The notes beneath the pieces were generated by a model. The model did not search any database. It was not told the DNA's origin and saw nothing but the letters and a program-made list of their open reading frames with translations. Below are positions 43,380 to 51,572 of a stretch of DNA of 64,000 bases, in pieces. Origin of the DNA: Alphaproteobacteria bacterium (GTDB lineage: Bacteria > Pseudomonadota > Alphaproteobacteria > Rhizobiales > Xanthobacteraceae); contig VGEP01000010.1 in the NCBI GenBank assembly GCA_016869215.1, forward strand, positions 62,001 through 126,000. Reading direction: 5' to 3'. Both the position numbers and the translations under genes were made by a program. Position 1 is the first letter of the stretch; each line of letters begins with the position of its first letter.

Positions 43380-43942
43380 AACCCCGGCAGCCGCGGCGCG
43401 CCGCTGTCGAAGTGGACGCCTTCGAGCGCGAGCAGCTTGAGCTTCGTGGCCGTGCCGCCGTGGGCCGAGAAGCCGCCGAGCTTGCCGTTCGCGGCCAGCA
43501 CACGATGGCAGGGAATGACGACCGGCAAGGGATTGCGCGCCATGGCGTCGCCGACGTCACGCGCGCCCTCCCAGTCGGATACGCCGGCCTGCCGCGCCAA
43601 TTCGCCGTAGGTGACGGTGTGGCCGAAATCCACGCCGCGCAGCGCCGCATAGACCTTGCCGCGGAACGCGTCGATGCCGGCGAGATCGACCGGTGCGGGG
43701 GAGAAATCGGCGCGCGTGCCGGACAAGTAATCCCGCACCTGCGCGATCGATGCCGCGATTGCGGGCGGCGGGTCGCCGGCGCCATTGCTCGACGCCTTGG
43801 CGGCCAGCCGCCGTTCGGTCTCGGTCCTGTCGCGCTCCGGCAGTTGCAAGGCGACGAGCCCGCGCGCGCTCCAGGCCACGCCGCAGGGGCCGAAGGCGGT
43901 GTCGAACAGGCAGTGGCGGATGTTGCCGGGCGCGGCGGTCAT
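43376..43942 (-). CDS. ogt: Methylated-DNA--[protein]-cysteine S-methyltransferase
   Basis: A 188-residue suicide repair protein for O6-alkylguanine. The active-site motif is PVVIPCHRVLAANGKLGGF (C145), with the Arg-finger/DNA-binding segment TVTYGELARQAGVSDWEGARDVGDAMARNP before it. The N-terminal domain is complete. The start at ATG 43942. Confidence 0.93.
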   Translation of the reverse strand: MTAAPGNIRHCLFDTAFGPCGVAWSARGLVALQLPERDRTETERRLAAKASSNGAGDPPPAIAASIAQVRDYLSGTRADFSPAPVDLAGIDAFRGKVYAALRGVDFGHTVTYGELARQAGVSDWEGARDVGDAMARNPLPVVIPCHRVLAANGKLGGFSAHGGTATKLKLLALEGVHFDSGAPRLPGL

Positions 43943-44022
43943 GGCATGCCGATTGAAAGCTTAAACCGACGCGACAAACTTAAGGACCGCGCGCCGCTAC
44001 GCCAAGCAACCCGCAAAAGCAG

Positions 44023-44047
44023 AAAGGGGCCCGACCGGGGCCCCTTT
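44023..44047 (-). terminator. Terminator of the Flp pilin gene
   Basis: AAAGGGGCCC and GGGCCCCTTT form a perfect 10-bp stem with a 5-nt loop, 24 nt after the pilin stop codon. On the minus strand it ends in TTT, then CTGCTTTTG. Confidence 0.7.
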
Positions 44048-44070
44048 GATCGCGCCCCCCGCGGGCGAAA

Positions 44071-44232
44071 TCAGTTAAGCGCGTTCTGAACGCTGGTGAA
44101 CGTCGTGTTGAGCTTGGAGCCCAACCCCTGCACCACCGCGATGATGGCGACCGAGATGCCCGCCGCGATCAGACCGTATTCGATCGCGGTTGCGCCGTTC
44201 TCGTCCCGCAGGAACTTCTTGAAGAGCGTCAT
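44071..44232 (-). CDS. Flp-family type IVb pilin
   Basis: A 53-residue prepilin. The short basic leader MTLFKKFLRDENG is cleaved before ATAIEYGLIAAG (conserved Glu at +5, Tyr at +6), followed by a hydrophobic helix and a short polar tail. It forms Flp/Tad adhesive pili. No cpa/tad assembly genes occur in the window, so it depends on genes elsewhere. The start at ATG 44232 follows GGAGAAA. Confidence 0.93.
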   Translation of the reverse strand: MTLFKKFLRDENGATAIEYGLIAAGISVAIIAVVQGLGSKLNTTFTSVQNALN

Positions 44233-44671
44233 TGGAGTTTCTCCATGTAGCCACGGCGTGTGGATCGTGCCGCGCGGGAACTCGTACCGGTGGGGCAGTA
44301 CCGGCGAATTAAATGGATCGATCAAATTCACCGGATCGTATTCCAGCGTAGTCGATTCGCATTTGATGCGATTTGGCGCGGACTCGGCCGGCATCCGGCC
44401 GCAATCGAATTTCACTGAAAATCATGGGGTTTATTGAACGCAGGTCCGGCGGCCGCAGCACGGCGATTCTACGGGAGCGCGCAGCGGCGTATTACCCCAC
44501 GCAACGCTTGCAGCGGCTTCTCCACCTGCATTCTGCGCGAAATAGCTAACGCGGCATTTCACGCATCGACGAAATGTACTTGGACTTCGCGCGCGGCGCG
44601 CCGGAATCCGGCGCGCGCTGCATCCTGCGCCATGACCGGCAACGCAAGCCGGACCGGGGGAATTCCGGGCA
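44233..44671. other. Intergenic region upstream of the Flp pilin gene
   Basis: It is AT-richer than its surroundings between about 44300 and 44440, consistent with the pilin promoter. Reading frames on both strands lack family features or plausible starts. No gene is supported. Confidence 0.45.
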
Positions 44672-44863
44672 TCACACCATGTCGACGGTTCCGGCCATCG
44701 GCATATCGGCCGGGACGCCGCGCATCAGGTCGTCGATCGAGATCGTGACCGTGGACGGCTGCGGCGCCGCCGCGGCGGTCGCAAGCACGGTCGATTTCAG
44801 CCACACGCCGGCGGACAGGCCGACAAATCCGGCGGTGACGGCGGTGAGCACAAACGTGCGCAT
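44672..44863 (-). CDS. Small exported protein of unknown function
   Basis: A 63-residue protein. One hydrophobic N-terminal segment (FVLTAVTAGFVGLSAGVWL, about 4-22) acts as signal or anchor. The tail STVTISIDDLMRGVPADMPM is acidic. The start at ATG 44863 has GAGGAGG upstream, strongly supporting translation. No family is recognised. Confidence 0.6.
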   Translation of the reverse strand: MRTFVLTAVTAGFVGLSAGVWLKSTVLATAAAAPQPSTVTISIDDLMRGVPADMPMAGTVDMV

Positions 44864-45144
44864 GGACGCCTCCTCGTCATTTTGGGATCGGCCCCGCCCG
44901 CCGTTTGCCCATGACAGCACGCTACGCGCGGCTCGTATCGGCGCGATGTTGCCGCAGCACGAATTGGTATCGTCGGTATCGCGGACCTTTTTCTCCCGTA
45001 CGGCTTGGACGGCAGCGCACGCAGCGTGCGCCGTCGGCGCAATTGCACCCCAGCGGGCATTGTCGATTGAACGCGCCCCGGCATGCGGCGACCAACGGGC
45101 GAACGGCGGCAGGCGCCGCCCGTAACTTGAATGGGAGAAACGTC

Positions 45145-45504
45145 ATGCGTTTCATTTCGCACAAGGCGGCCGTCGCGCTCGCGGCGCTGACCGCCCTCGT
45201 CGCGCTGAACGCCGAGGCGTTGGCGCAGAAGATGCAGTTCGTGCGCAGCAAGCCGCACGTCAACGTCGGCCCGATCAATGCCGGCGCCGGGGCGCAGAAG
45301 GTTGCGCCGTCGTTCGGGATGCAGAAGGTCCAAAAGGTGCAGAAAGTCGCACCGTCGTCCCGGATGCAGAAAGTCGCGCCAGCCGCCGACAAATTTGCAC
45401 CGTCGATCCTGACGCAGGAGTTCGGCGCGCTTGGGCGCTCGGGCGTCGCGCCGGTCGGCGTGGCGAATGGAGCCGCGGCGGCAAGCCCGTCGGGGCGGCG
45501 CTGA
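45145..45504 (+). CDS. Small secreted protein with QKVAPS-type repeats
   Basis: A 119-residue protein. The signal peptide (about 1-27, ending AEALAQ) is followed by a low-complexity region with repeated K-V-A-P motifs (AQKVAPS, QKVQKVQKVAPS, MQKVAPA, KFAPS) over residues 51-92, and a Gly/Ala-rich tail. It is very basic, with no cysteine. ATG 45145 (MRFISHKAA) follows GGGAGAAA. The function is unknown; an envelope-associated role is possible. Confidence 0.6.
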   Translation: MRFISHKAAVALAALTALVALNAEALAQKMQFVRSKPHVNVGPINAGAGAQKVAPSFGMQKVQKVQKVAPSSRMQKVAPAADKFAPSILTQEFGALGRSGVAPVGVANGAAAASPSGRR

Positions 45505-45512
45505 GCGCCGCG

Positions 45513-45881
45513 CTACTGCACCGCGACCCAGCGCCTCGTCACCGCGACCGGGTTCGGCGCGGCCCGCGCCTGCGACTTGTACTGCTCGATCTCGTCGTCG
45601 CCGATGCCGGCGTCGCTCAAGGCGTAGCTGACGCGGCGAATGATTGGGCCGGGCTCGCTGCCGAGGTCTTTCAGCCGCACGGTGACGTGCGGATATTTGA
45701 CGTTCGCGCCGGCCTGCGCGGGCTCGGCAGAGGGCTCTTCGGCGGCGTTGTCCTGCGCGATGGCCGCGGGTCGCGCCGCGCCACGCGTGGCCTGGTGTTT
45801 TGCGTACCAGACGGAGAAGCGTTCGAACTCCTCGGCGTTGAGGTCGGCGACGGCGTCTTGGATTTCTTCGACGGTTGGCAT
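45513..45881 (-). CDS. Hypothetical protein
   Basis: A 122-residue soluble protein. The N-terminal 25 residues (PTVEEIQDAVADLNAEEFERFSVWYAKHQ) are helical and resemble short antitoxin-like or regulatory segments. The middle is Ala/Glu-rich. The C-terminus KYPHVTVRLKDLGSEPGPII is probably a beta-rich region. It is not recognised further. It is convergent with the secreted repeat protein gene, with 8 nt between them. Confidence 0.5.
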   Translation of the reverse strand: MPTVEEIQDAVADLNAEEFERFSVWYAKHQATRGAARPAAIAQDNAAEEPSAEPAQAGANVKYPHVTVRLKDLGSEPGPIIRRVSYALSDAGIGDDEIEQYKSQARAAPNPVAVTRRWVAVQ

Positions 45882-45913
45882 GGCGGGAAGATAGCGGAGA
45901 GTCGGCGATGCCG

Positions 45914-45993
45914 GTAGTCCGGATGGAGTTGGGCGCAAACCCGGTTGCGGTGATGGCTGGTCTTGGAATTCGCTGGCGCTCCATCCGGGCTAC
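45914..45993. repeat. Dispersed GTAGCCCG palindrome, diverged copy 3
   Basis: It begins GTAGTCCGGATGGAG and ends CTGGCGCTCCATCCGGGCTAC. The outer arms match copies 1, 2, 4 and 5; the centre is diverged. It lies between the unknown gene and the deacetylase gene. Confidence 0.6.
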
Positions 45994-45998
45994 GATTG

Positions 45999-46892
45999 TT
46001 ACACCACACACCCCTCCCCCAGCCCCGCCGCGTACTCCGCAATCTTGCCCGGCGTCGTCACCCACACCTTCTCAAACCCCGGATGCTTCGCCAGCGCCTC
46101 CAGCGCCTGCCGCACCTGCGCGAGCCGGAACGGCTGGCCGGTGCAGAACGTGTGCATCGAGATGCCGAACACCAGCGGCTGCTTGCCCGACAGCCGCAGC
46201 ATCTCCTCGAACTGGTCGAGGATCATGCGGTGGAAGTCGGTCGCGGGCTGGGCGCGGGCAAGCATGGTCGGCGTGTCGTTGAGCTCGATCGGATAGGGCA
46301 CCGACAGGATGCGGCCCTTGCGCGTCGTCATCCAGAACGGCTGGTCGTCGGCGGGCCAGTCCATCACGAAGGTGTAGCCGTTCTCCTGAAGGAGATCGGG
46401 CGTGACCGGCGTCTCCGAAATCCACGGGCCCATCCAGCCGAAGGGGCGCCGGCCGCAGCTCTCGGCCAGCGTCTTCGTCGCGTGCGCGATCATCGCCGCT
46501 TCCGTGGCCTCGTCCATGTCGACCTGGCGCTCGGAGTTGGTGTAGCCGTGGCCGATCGGCTCGTCGCCGCGCTGGCGGATGCGCGCGGTAATCTGCGGCA
46601 TCTCCTCGCAGACCGACGCGTTGATCAGATGGCACATCGGCCACTTGAATTCGTCGAACATGTCGAAGATGCGCCAGATGCCGACGCGCAGGCCGTAGTC
46701 GCGCCAGCCGTAGTTGCGGACGTCGGGCTGAGGGCCGAGCGCGGTCGGCGTGTGGCCCAGGCCCTCGCCGAAGCTGAAGTGCTCGACGTTGAGCGCGCAG
46801 TAGAAGGCGATGCGCTTGCCGCCGGGCCAGTCGAAGTTTTGGCGCTCCACGATCGGGGAATAGGAATAGCGGTTGTGTTTTTTCAGTTTCAT
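45999..46892 (-). CDS. Polysaccharide-deacetylase-fold protein (PuuE-like), paralogue B
   Basis: A 297-residue NodB-fold protein, paralogous to the gene at 26663-27580 (shared patterns WPGGKRIA, WRDYGLRVGIWRIFDMFDE, EEMPQI, WMGPWISETPVT). The HxxxH metal box is replaced by IGHGYTNSER. It is probably cytosolic; a hydrolase of cyclic amides or ureides is possible. It is divergent from an alpha/beta hydrolase gene, the same arrangement as paralogue A. The start at ATG 46892 is chosen for MKLKKHNRYS. Confidence 0.78.
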   Translation of the reverse strand: MKLKKHNRYSYSPIVERQNFDWPGGKRIAFYCALNVEHFSFGEGLGHTPTALGPQPDVRNYGWRDYGLRVGIWRIFDMFDEFKWPMCHLINASVCEEMPQITARIRQRGDEPIGHGYTNSERQVDMDEATEAAMIAHATKTLAESCGRRPFGWMGPWISETPVTPDLLQENGYTFVMDWPADDQPFWMTTRKGRILSVPYPIELNDTPTMLARAQPATDFHRMILDQFEEMLRLSGKQPLVFGISMHTFCTGQPFRLAQVRQALEALAKHPGFEKVWVTTPGKIAEYAAGLGEGCVV

Positions 46893-46987
46893 GGCGCGCG
46901 TGCCTTGGTTCTTCGGCCCCAATAATGTTTCACGCGATGCGTGCCTCAGACAAGCGCCGAACAGCGGCGGGCTGCTATGATGCCGCC

Positions 46988-48145
46988 ATGCGAGCGCTGC
47001 CGAGCTTTCCAGTTCTGGCGCGGGCCGTGGGCCGGCGGATCATGCGCGCGCTCGGGCGCGAGCGCGACCCGTTCGGCGACGTGCCGGAGGGGCTTTCGCT
47101 GAGCCCGAGCCAGCGCCATTTCGCCGCCTACAAGACCGCGCCGCTCAAGCTGCGCTACGCGGGCGGCGGCTGGCCGGACGCCGCCGAGTGGCAGCGGAGC
47201 GCGCGCGAGACGCTCGCCGGGCTGAGCGGCTACGAGCGCGGCGCAGCGCCGCCGGTCCCGCACCACGAGCAGAGCTTCGCGCTGACCGGCGGGCTGACGC
47301 GACGGCGGGTCTATCTCGCCGCCGGCCCCGGCACCGACATTCCGGTGCACCTGATCGAGCGCCCGTCCGGCGAGGCCGCGCGGCCGGTGATGATCTGCCT
47401 GCAGGGCACCAACACCGGCGCACACCTGTCCTGGGGCGAGGTGCGGTTTCCCGACGATGCCGACAAGCGGCGCCGCGGCTACGACATCGCGGTGCAGGCG
47501 GCAGAGCGCGGCTATCTTGCGGTGGCGCTCGAACAGGCGTGCTTCGGCGAGCGCGCCGAGCGGCGGATCGCGCCGCGCTCGGAGCAGCCCTGCATCGACG
47601 CATCGCTGCACGCCCTGCTGCTTGGCCGCTCGCTGCTCGGCGAGCGCTGCTCCGACGTGTCGGCGGCGATCGACTGGATCGCGGCGGACCGTGCGCGGCT
47701 GCGCGCCGACCCGCGGCGCATCCACGTCATGGGCCATTCCAGCGGCGGCACCACCGCAATGTACGCTGCGGCGCTCGATCCGCGGATCGCGGCGGTGCTG
47801 GCCTGCGGCTGCGTCGGCTTCGTGCGCGACACCATCGGCCGGCGGCGCGACAATTCCGGCCAGGGCACGGTGCCCGGCCTGCTGAAGTTCATGGAGAGCG
47901 CCGACGTGGTGGGCCTGATCGCGCCGCGGCCGTTCGTGACGGTGGCGGGCGACAGCGACCACATCTGGCCGGCCGCGGGCGCGGCAAGTGTGGTCGCGGA
48001 GGCGCGCGCGATCTACACAGCGCTCGGCGCGGCCGATCTCATCGACTGCGTGACCGAGCCGGGCGGACACAGCTTTCGCCCCGAGCCGAGCTGGCGCGCG
48101 TTCGAAGCGGCGCTCGAACGGCAGCGGCAGGCCACAGCGCGCTGA
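46988..48145 (+). CDS. Alpha/beta hydrolase (acetyl-xylan-esterase-like)
   Basis: A 385-residue protein. Nucleophile is VMGHSSGGTTAMY (Ser in GHSSG), late acid VAGDSDHIWP and base EPGGHSFRPE. The overall layout is similar to dienelactone hydrolase/acetyl xylan esterase relatives. No signal peptide is obvious. The start at ATG 46988 lacks a clear ribosome site; an ATG at 46925 is in frame. Confidence 0.75.
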   Translation: MRALPSFPVLARAVGRRIMRALGRERDPFGDVPEGLSLSPSQRHFAAYKTAPLKLRYAGGGWPDAAEWQRSARETLAGLSGYERGAAPPVPHHEQSFALTGGLTRRRVYLAAGPGTDIPVHLIERPSGEAARPVMICLQGTNTGAHLSWGEVRFPDDADKRRRGYDIAVQAAERGYLAVALEQACFGERAERRIAPRSEQPCIDASLHALLLGRSLLGERCSDVSAAIDWIAADRARLRADPRRIHVMGHSSGGTTAMYAAALDPRIAAVLACGCVGFVRDTIGRRRDNSGQGTVPGLLKFMESADVVGLIAPRPFVTVAGDSDHIWPAAGAASVVAEARAIYTALGAADLIDCVTEPGGHSFRPEPSWRAFEAALERQRQATAR

Positions 48146-48177
48146 GGCGACGCGCTGACACCGCGCGCCGGCCCCGA

Positions 48178-49662
48178 TCAGGCGTTGCGCGCGCTGGCCG
48201 CGCCTGAGCCTGCGATGCGGCCGAACACGGCGCCGGACATCAGGCCGGAGCCGCCGGGGTAGTTGAAGTAGAAGATGCCGCCGACGAGCTCGCCCGCGGC
48301 GTAGAGGCCGGGGATCGGGTTCATGTCGCTGTCGATCACCTGGCCCGAGTCCGGATCGATCCGCACGCCGCCGAAGGTGAACGACAGCCCGCAGCCGACC
48401 TGATAGGCCTCGAACGGCGGCTCCTCGATGGTGTTGGCCCAGTTCGACTTGTTGACGTCGAGGCCCACGGTGCAGCGGCCGTCCTTGATATTCGGATTGA
48501 ACTTGACGTCCTTCTTGACCGCGGCGTTGTACTTTTTGATCTCGTCGAGGAAGCCCTGCGGATCGACGCCCTCAAGCTTGTGGGCGAACTCCTCGATGGT
48601 GTTGGCGCTGACCTTCGACACCCGCTTGATGCGGTATTCGTCGCGCAGCATCGGCACAATTTTTCCGTCGAACACCTGCCAGGCGAAGTTGTTCGGCTGG
48701 CGCAACACCACGGCGCCGTATTTCGCATAGGTGTAGTTGCGGAAGTCCGCGCCCTCGTCGACGAAGCGCCGGCCGGTGGCGTTCACCAGAATGCCCCACG
48801 GATACGAGTGCTTCTGGAAATTGTCGCCCACGCTGAGGTCGCCGAATTCGGGGGCGTTGTAGTCCCACTGCACCGCGTGGCCGCCCGACCAGTTGCCGAA
48901 GCTCGACGCGCCGATGGCGAGCGCCATGTTGATGCCGTCGCCGGTGTTGTAGGGCGTGCCGCGCACCTTCGCGAGCTCCCAGCCCGCGCCCATGTAGCGC
49001 GTGCGCATCTCGGCGGAGGACTCGAAGCCGCCGCAGGCAATCACCACCGATTTCGCCCGCACCTCCTCGATCGCGCCGTTGGCCTTCACCTTCACGCCCT
49101 GCACGGTCTTGCCGTCGTAGAGCAGCTCGAAGGCGCGGGTGCCGTAGCGGATCTCGATGCCGTTTTTCGCCGCGAGCTTCAGATGCTGGTCGATCAGGCC
49201 CGGGCCGCCGCCCTTGGATTCCACCGTGAGCCCGCCCCAGAACTTGAACTTGCCATCGATCAGGTACGCTTGCCGGCCCCAGATCGGATCGAACTTCATG
49301 CCCTTGCCGTGCAGCCAGCGCATCGCGTCGCGCGAGCGGCCGACCAGGCGGTCGCACAGGTCGCCGTCGGTGCGGTACTGCGTGATGCGGAACATGTCGT
49401 CGTAGAACTGGTCCTGGGTGTAGGTGCCGAAGTCGGAGCGGTCGATCTCGGCCGCGGTCAGGTCCGGCATGATGGCCTTGAGGTCGTCGACGCCGTCGTA
49501 CACGCAGCGGAACGCGCCCGCGGTGAAGCGCGAATTGCCGCCCATCAGCTCCTTCGGCGCGCGCTCCAGCATCAGCACCTTGGAGCCCTTCTCGGCCGCC
49601 GCCTGCGCCGCGCAGAACGCTGCGTTTCCGGCGCCGACCACCACCACGTCCCAGTTCGCCAC
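48178..49662 (-). CDS. tcuA: FAD-dependent dehydrogenase of the tricarballylate (TcuA) type
   Basis: A 494-residue flavoprotein of the FAD-binding-2 (fumarate reductase/succinate dehydrogenase) superfamily. The N-terminal dinucleotide motif is VVVVGAGNAAFCAAQAAAE and the C-terminal FAD motif is GLYAAGELVGGIFYFNYPGGSGLMSG. It is closest to TcuA, which oxidises tricarballylate to aconitate; the cognate membrane partner TcuB is not in the window, so the electron acceptor is unknown. GTG 49662 is chosen, 8 nt after GGGAGGG; TTG 49668 is an alternative. Confidence 0.8.
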   Translation of the reverse strand: MANWDVVVVGAGNAAFCAAQAAAEKGSKVLMLERAPKELMGGNSRFTAGAFRCVYDGVDDLKAIMPDLTAAEIDRSDFGTYTQDQFYDDMFRITQYRTDGDLCDRLVGRSRDAMRWLHGKGMKFDPIWGRQAYLIDGKFKFWGGLTVESKGGGPGLIDQHLKLAAKNGIEIRYGTRAFELLYDGKTVQGVKVKANGAIEEVRAKSVVIACGGFESSAEMRTRYMGAGWELAKVRGTPYNTGDGINMALAIGASSFGNWSGGHAVQWDYNAPEFGDLSVGDNFQKHSYPWGILVNATGRRFVDEGADFRNYTYAKYGAVVLRQPNNFAWQVFDGKIVPMLRDEYRIKRVSKVSANTIEEFAHKLEGVDPQGFLDEIKKYNAAVKKDVKFNPNIKDGRCTVGLDVNKSNWANTIEEPPFEAYQVGCGLSFTFGGVRIDPDSGQVIDSDMNPIPGLYAAGELVGGIFYFNYPGGSGLMSGAVFGRIAGSGAASARNA

Positions 49663-49772
49663 GATCAAGTCCCTCCCAGGCCCACCGGAGGGTGGGCGAT
49701 GAATCAGGGGTGTTAAGCGCCAAATTGGAGGGGAGGAGTCAAGGGTGGGGGTGGGCGTGGTGGCGCGGCTTC

Positions 49773-49870
49773 GTAGCCCGGATGGAGCGGAGCGAAATCC
49801 GGGGCGGCCTCTCGGGTCGGGGCAAGCCTATCCATCGTACCCGGGTTACGATTCGCTTCACCCGGGCTAC
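49773..49870. repeat. Dispersed GTAGCCCG palindrome, copy 4
   Basis: It begins GTAGCCCGGATGGAGCGGAG and ends GATTCGCTTCACCCGGGCTAC. It lies between tcuA and the next minus-strand gene. Confidence 0.7.
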
Positions 49871-49884
49871 ATACTTGCTGCTGG

Positions 49885-50340
49885 TCAATCGCGAAAGCGA
49901 ATGGTCTTGTAGAGGATTCCCCACTCCAGACTGCGGGGATCGGCTATGGTCTCGTTGAGGTCCGGCACCGCCCAGCAATTGCCGAATCCTTCCGTTGGTT
50001 TGATTATCTTGTCGTCGGAGTAGGAGTGGTAGCGCGCCATATTTGAGCTGCGCCCCGACCTGTTGGCCTTAAGCGTGAACTCGACTCTGTCCACGGTGCG
50101 CACAGAGTTGTTTACTACGCCGACGAAGATGGGGTGCTTGTCGTCCTTGCATACAGAGTCACGTTTCGGATTGACCGTGAATTGCAATTTCGCTTCGTGC
50201 CGATCATGCGTGAAGTGCTGGTAGGAATAGCCGATAGCGACCGCGGCAGCGACGAGTCCAGTGATGGCCAGCGCCGCGTATAGCAGCCACTTGAAAATCA
50301 GCCACGAAATGCGGCGGAATGTATCTACAGCGTCGGCCAT
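49885..50340 (-). CDS. Single-pass membrane protein of unknown function
   Basis: A 151-residue protein with one membrane segment near the N-terminus (about 12-38, WLIFKWLLYAALAITGLVAAAV) and a periplasmic domain that has two cysteines (SVCKDDKH, GNCWAVPDL). The soluble part contains a beta-rich stretch (FVGVVNNSVRTVDRVEFTL) reminiscent of multi-TM-associated domains. It is not assigned to a family. Base composition is lower GC than neighbours, possibly acquired. Confidence 0.6.
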   Translation of the reverse strand: MADAVDTFRRISWLIFKWLLYAALAITGLVAAAVAIGYSYQHFTHDRHEAKLQFTVNPKRDSVCKDDKHPIFVGVVNNSVRTVDRVEFTLKANRSGRSSNMARYHSYSDDKIIKPTEGFGNCWAVPDLNETIADPRSLEWGILYKTIRFRD

Positions 50341-50376
50341 AAAATCCCCTGCCAGGACAATGGCAAGCGTAGCCCG

Positions 50377-50820
50377 CTACTGCTCAATCTCCGGCTCCAC
50401 CAGCGCCGCCAAATTCCGCAGCGAATCCTGCCAGCCGAGATAACACATCTCCGGCGGGATGACGTCGGGGATACCCTCCTGCACCACGTTCAGCTCGGTG
50501 CCGCACAACACCGCCTTGAGCGTGACCGTCACCACGATCTCGCCCGGCAGGTTGGGATCGTCGAACCGGTCGGTGTAGCGAAGCCGCTCGCCGGGCACGA
50601 GCTCCTTGTATTCGCCGCCGAAGGAATGGCTCTTGCCGTTGGTGAAGTTGCGGAACGACATCCGGAACGTGCCGCCGACCTTCGCTTCGAGATGGTGCAC
50701 GGTGCAGGTGAAGCCGTTCGGCGGCAGCCACTTCGCCATGGCGTCGGCCTCGACGAAGGCGCGATAGACCTTCTCGGGCTTGGCGGTCAGGACGCGGTGC
50801 AGGCGGACGGTGCCGGGCAT
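50377..50820 (-). CDS. AHSA1/START-like (SRPBCC) domain protein
   Basis: A 147-residue protein covering one complete AHSA1 domain: RAFVEADAMAKWLPPNGF, GGTFRMSFRNFTNG, GEIVVTVTLK and the C-terminal helix GWQDSLRNLAALVEP. It binds a hydrophobic ligand in the cytoplasm; the ligand is unknown. The start at ATG 50820 follows GGAGAACC. Confidence 0.88.
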   Translation of the reverse strand: MPGTVRLHRVLTAKPEKVYRAFVEADAMAKWLPPNGFTCTVHHLEAKVGGTFRMSFRNFTNGKSHSFGGEYKELVPGERLRYTDRFDDPNLPGEIVVTVTLKAVLCGTELNVVQEGIPDVIPPEMCYLGWQDSLRNLAALVEPEIEQ

Positions 50821-50911
50821 GGCTGGTTCTCCAATGGCTGGCGACCTTACATCCTCCGCCCCGGCGTTGTAACGCGCGGGCGGGCGTTCGGGTCCGTTCT
50901 ATCAGCAGCAA

Positions 50912-50989
50912 GTAGCCCGGATGGAGCGCAGCGAAATCCGGGGTAGCGCTTCGATTGTCCCGGGTTGCGCTTCGCTCCACCCGGGCTAC
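50912..50989. repeat. Dispersed GTAGCCCG palindrome, copy 5
   Basis: It begins GTAGCCCGGATGGAGCGCAG and ends GCGCTTCGCTCCACCCGGGCTAC. It lies in the divergent intergenic region between the AHSA1 gene and the GlcG-like gene. Confidence 0.75.
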
Positions 50990-51076
50990 GGGCACAGGCT
51001 GCGGCCCCATCGCGCCTTGCAAGGCGTGGCTGGATTTCCAACAATGCCCGCCACATCCAGCAACGCGGAATCCCGA

Positions 51077-51541
51077 ATGCTCACCCTGCAGAAATCCAAC
51101 GTCATCGCCGAAGCCATCCTCAAGAAGGGCCGCGAAATGAAGCTGCGCCCGCTGTGCGTCGTGGTCACCGACATCGGCGCCAGGATCAAGACGGCGCAGC
51201 GCGAGGACGGCTGCTCGCAGGCGCGCGTGGAAATGGCGCTCGGCAAGGCGGTGGCGTCGCTGGCGCTGGGGCGCTCCTCGGCGTTCGTGCGCGAGCGCCA
51301 GAAGCAGGGGCCGGAGTTCGTGGCGCAGGTGCAGAACTTCGTCGGCGAGCAGAAGATGTTCATGGTCGGCGGCGGCGAACTGATCCGCGACGAGGCGGGC
51401 AACATCCTCGGCGCGGTCGGCGTCACCGGCGCGACCGAAGACGAGGACGAACTGCTGGTCGCGCACGGCATCCGCGCGGCGGGGTTCAAGACCGACCAAG
51501 ACCTCGCCCATCTCGGCGCGATGGTCCGTTCCAAGGCTTGA
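51077..51541 (+). CDS. GlcG/HbpS-like protein
   Basis: A 154-residue protein with a single GlcG (heme-degrading/HbpS-like) domain: MLTLQKSNVIAEAILKKGRE, CVVVTDIGARIKTAQREDG, FMVGGGELIRDEAGNILGAVGVTGATEDED. Members often accompany aromatic or glycolate catabolism; the role is uncertain. The start at ATG 51077 is favoured by family resemblance, although an ATG at 51044 is in frame. It is the first gene of a plus-strand operon running to 55338. Confidence 0.82.
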   Translation: MLTLQKSNVIAEAILKKGREMKLRPLCVVVTDIGARIKTAQREDGCSQARVEMALGKAVASLALGRSSAFVRERQKQGPEFVAQVQNFVGEQKMFMVGGGELIRDEAGNILGAVGVTGATEDEDELLVAHGIRAAGFKTDQDLAHLGAMVRSKA

Positions 51542-51572
51542 GGGGCGTCAACACATGGATGGGAGATTGACG

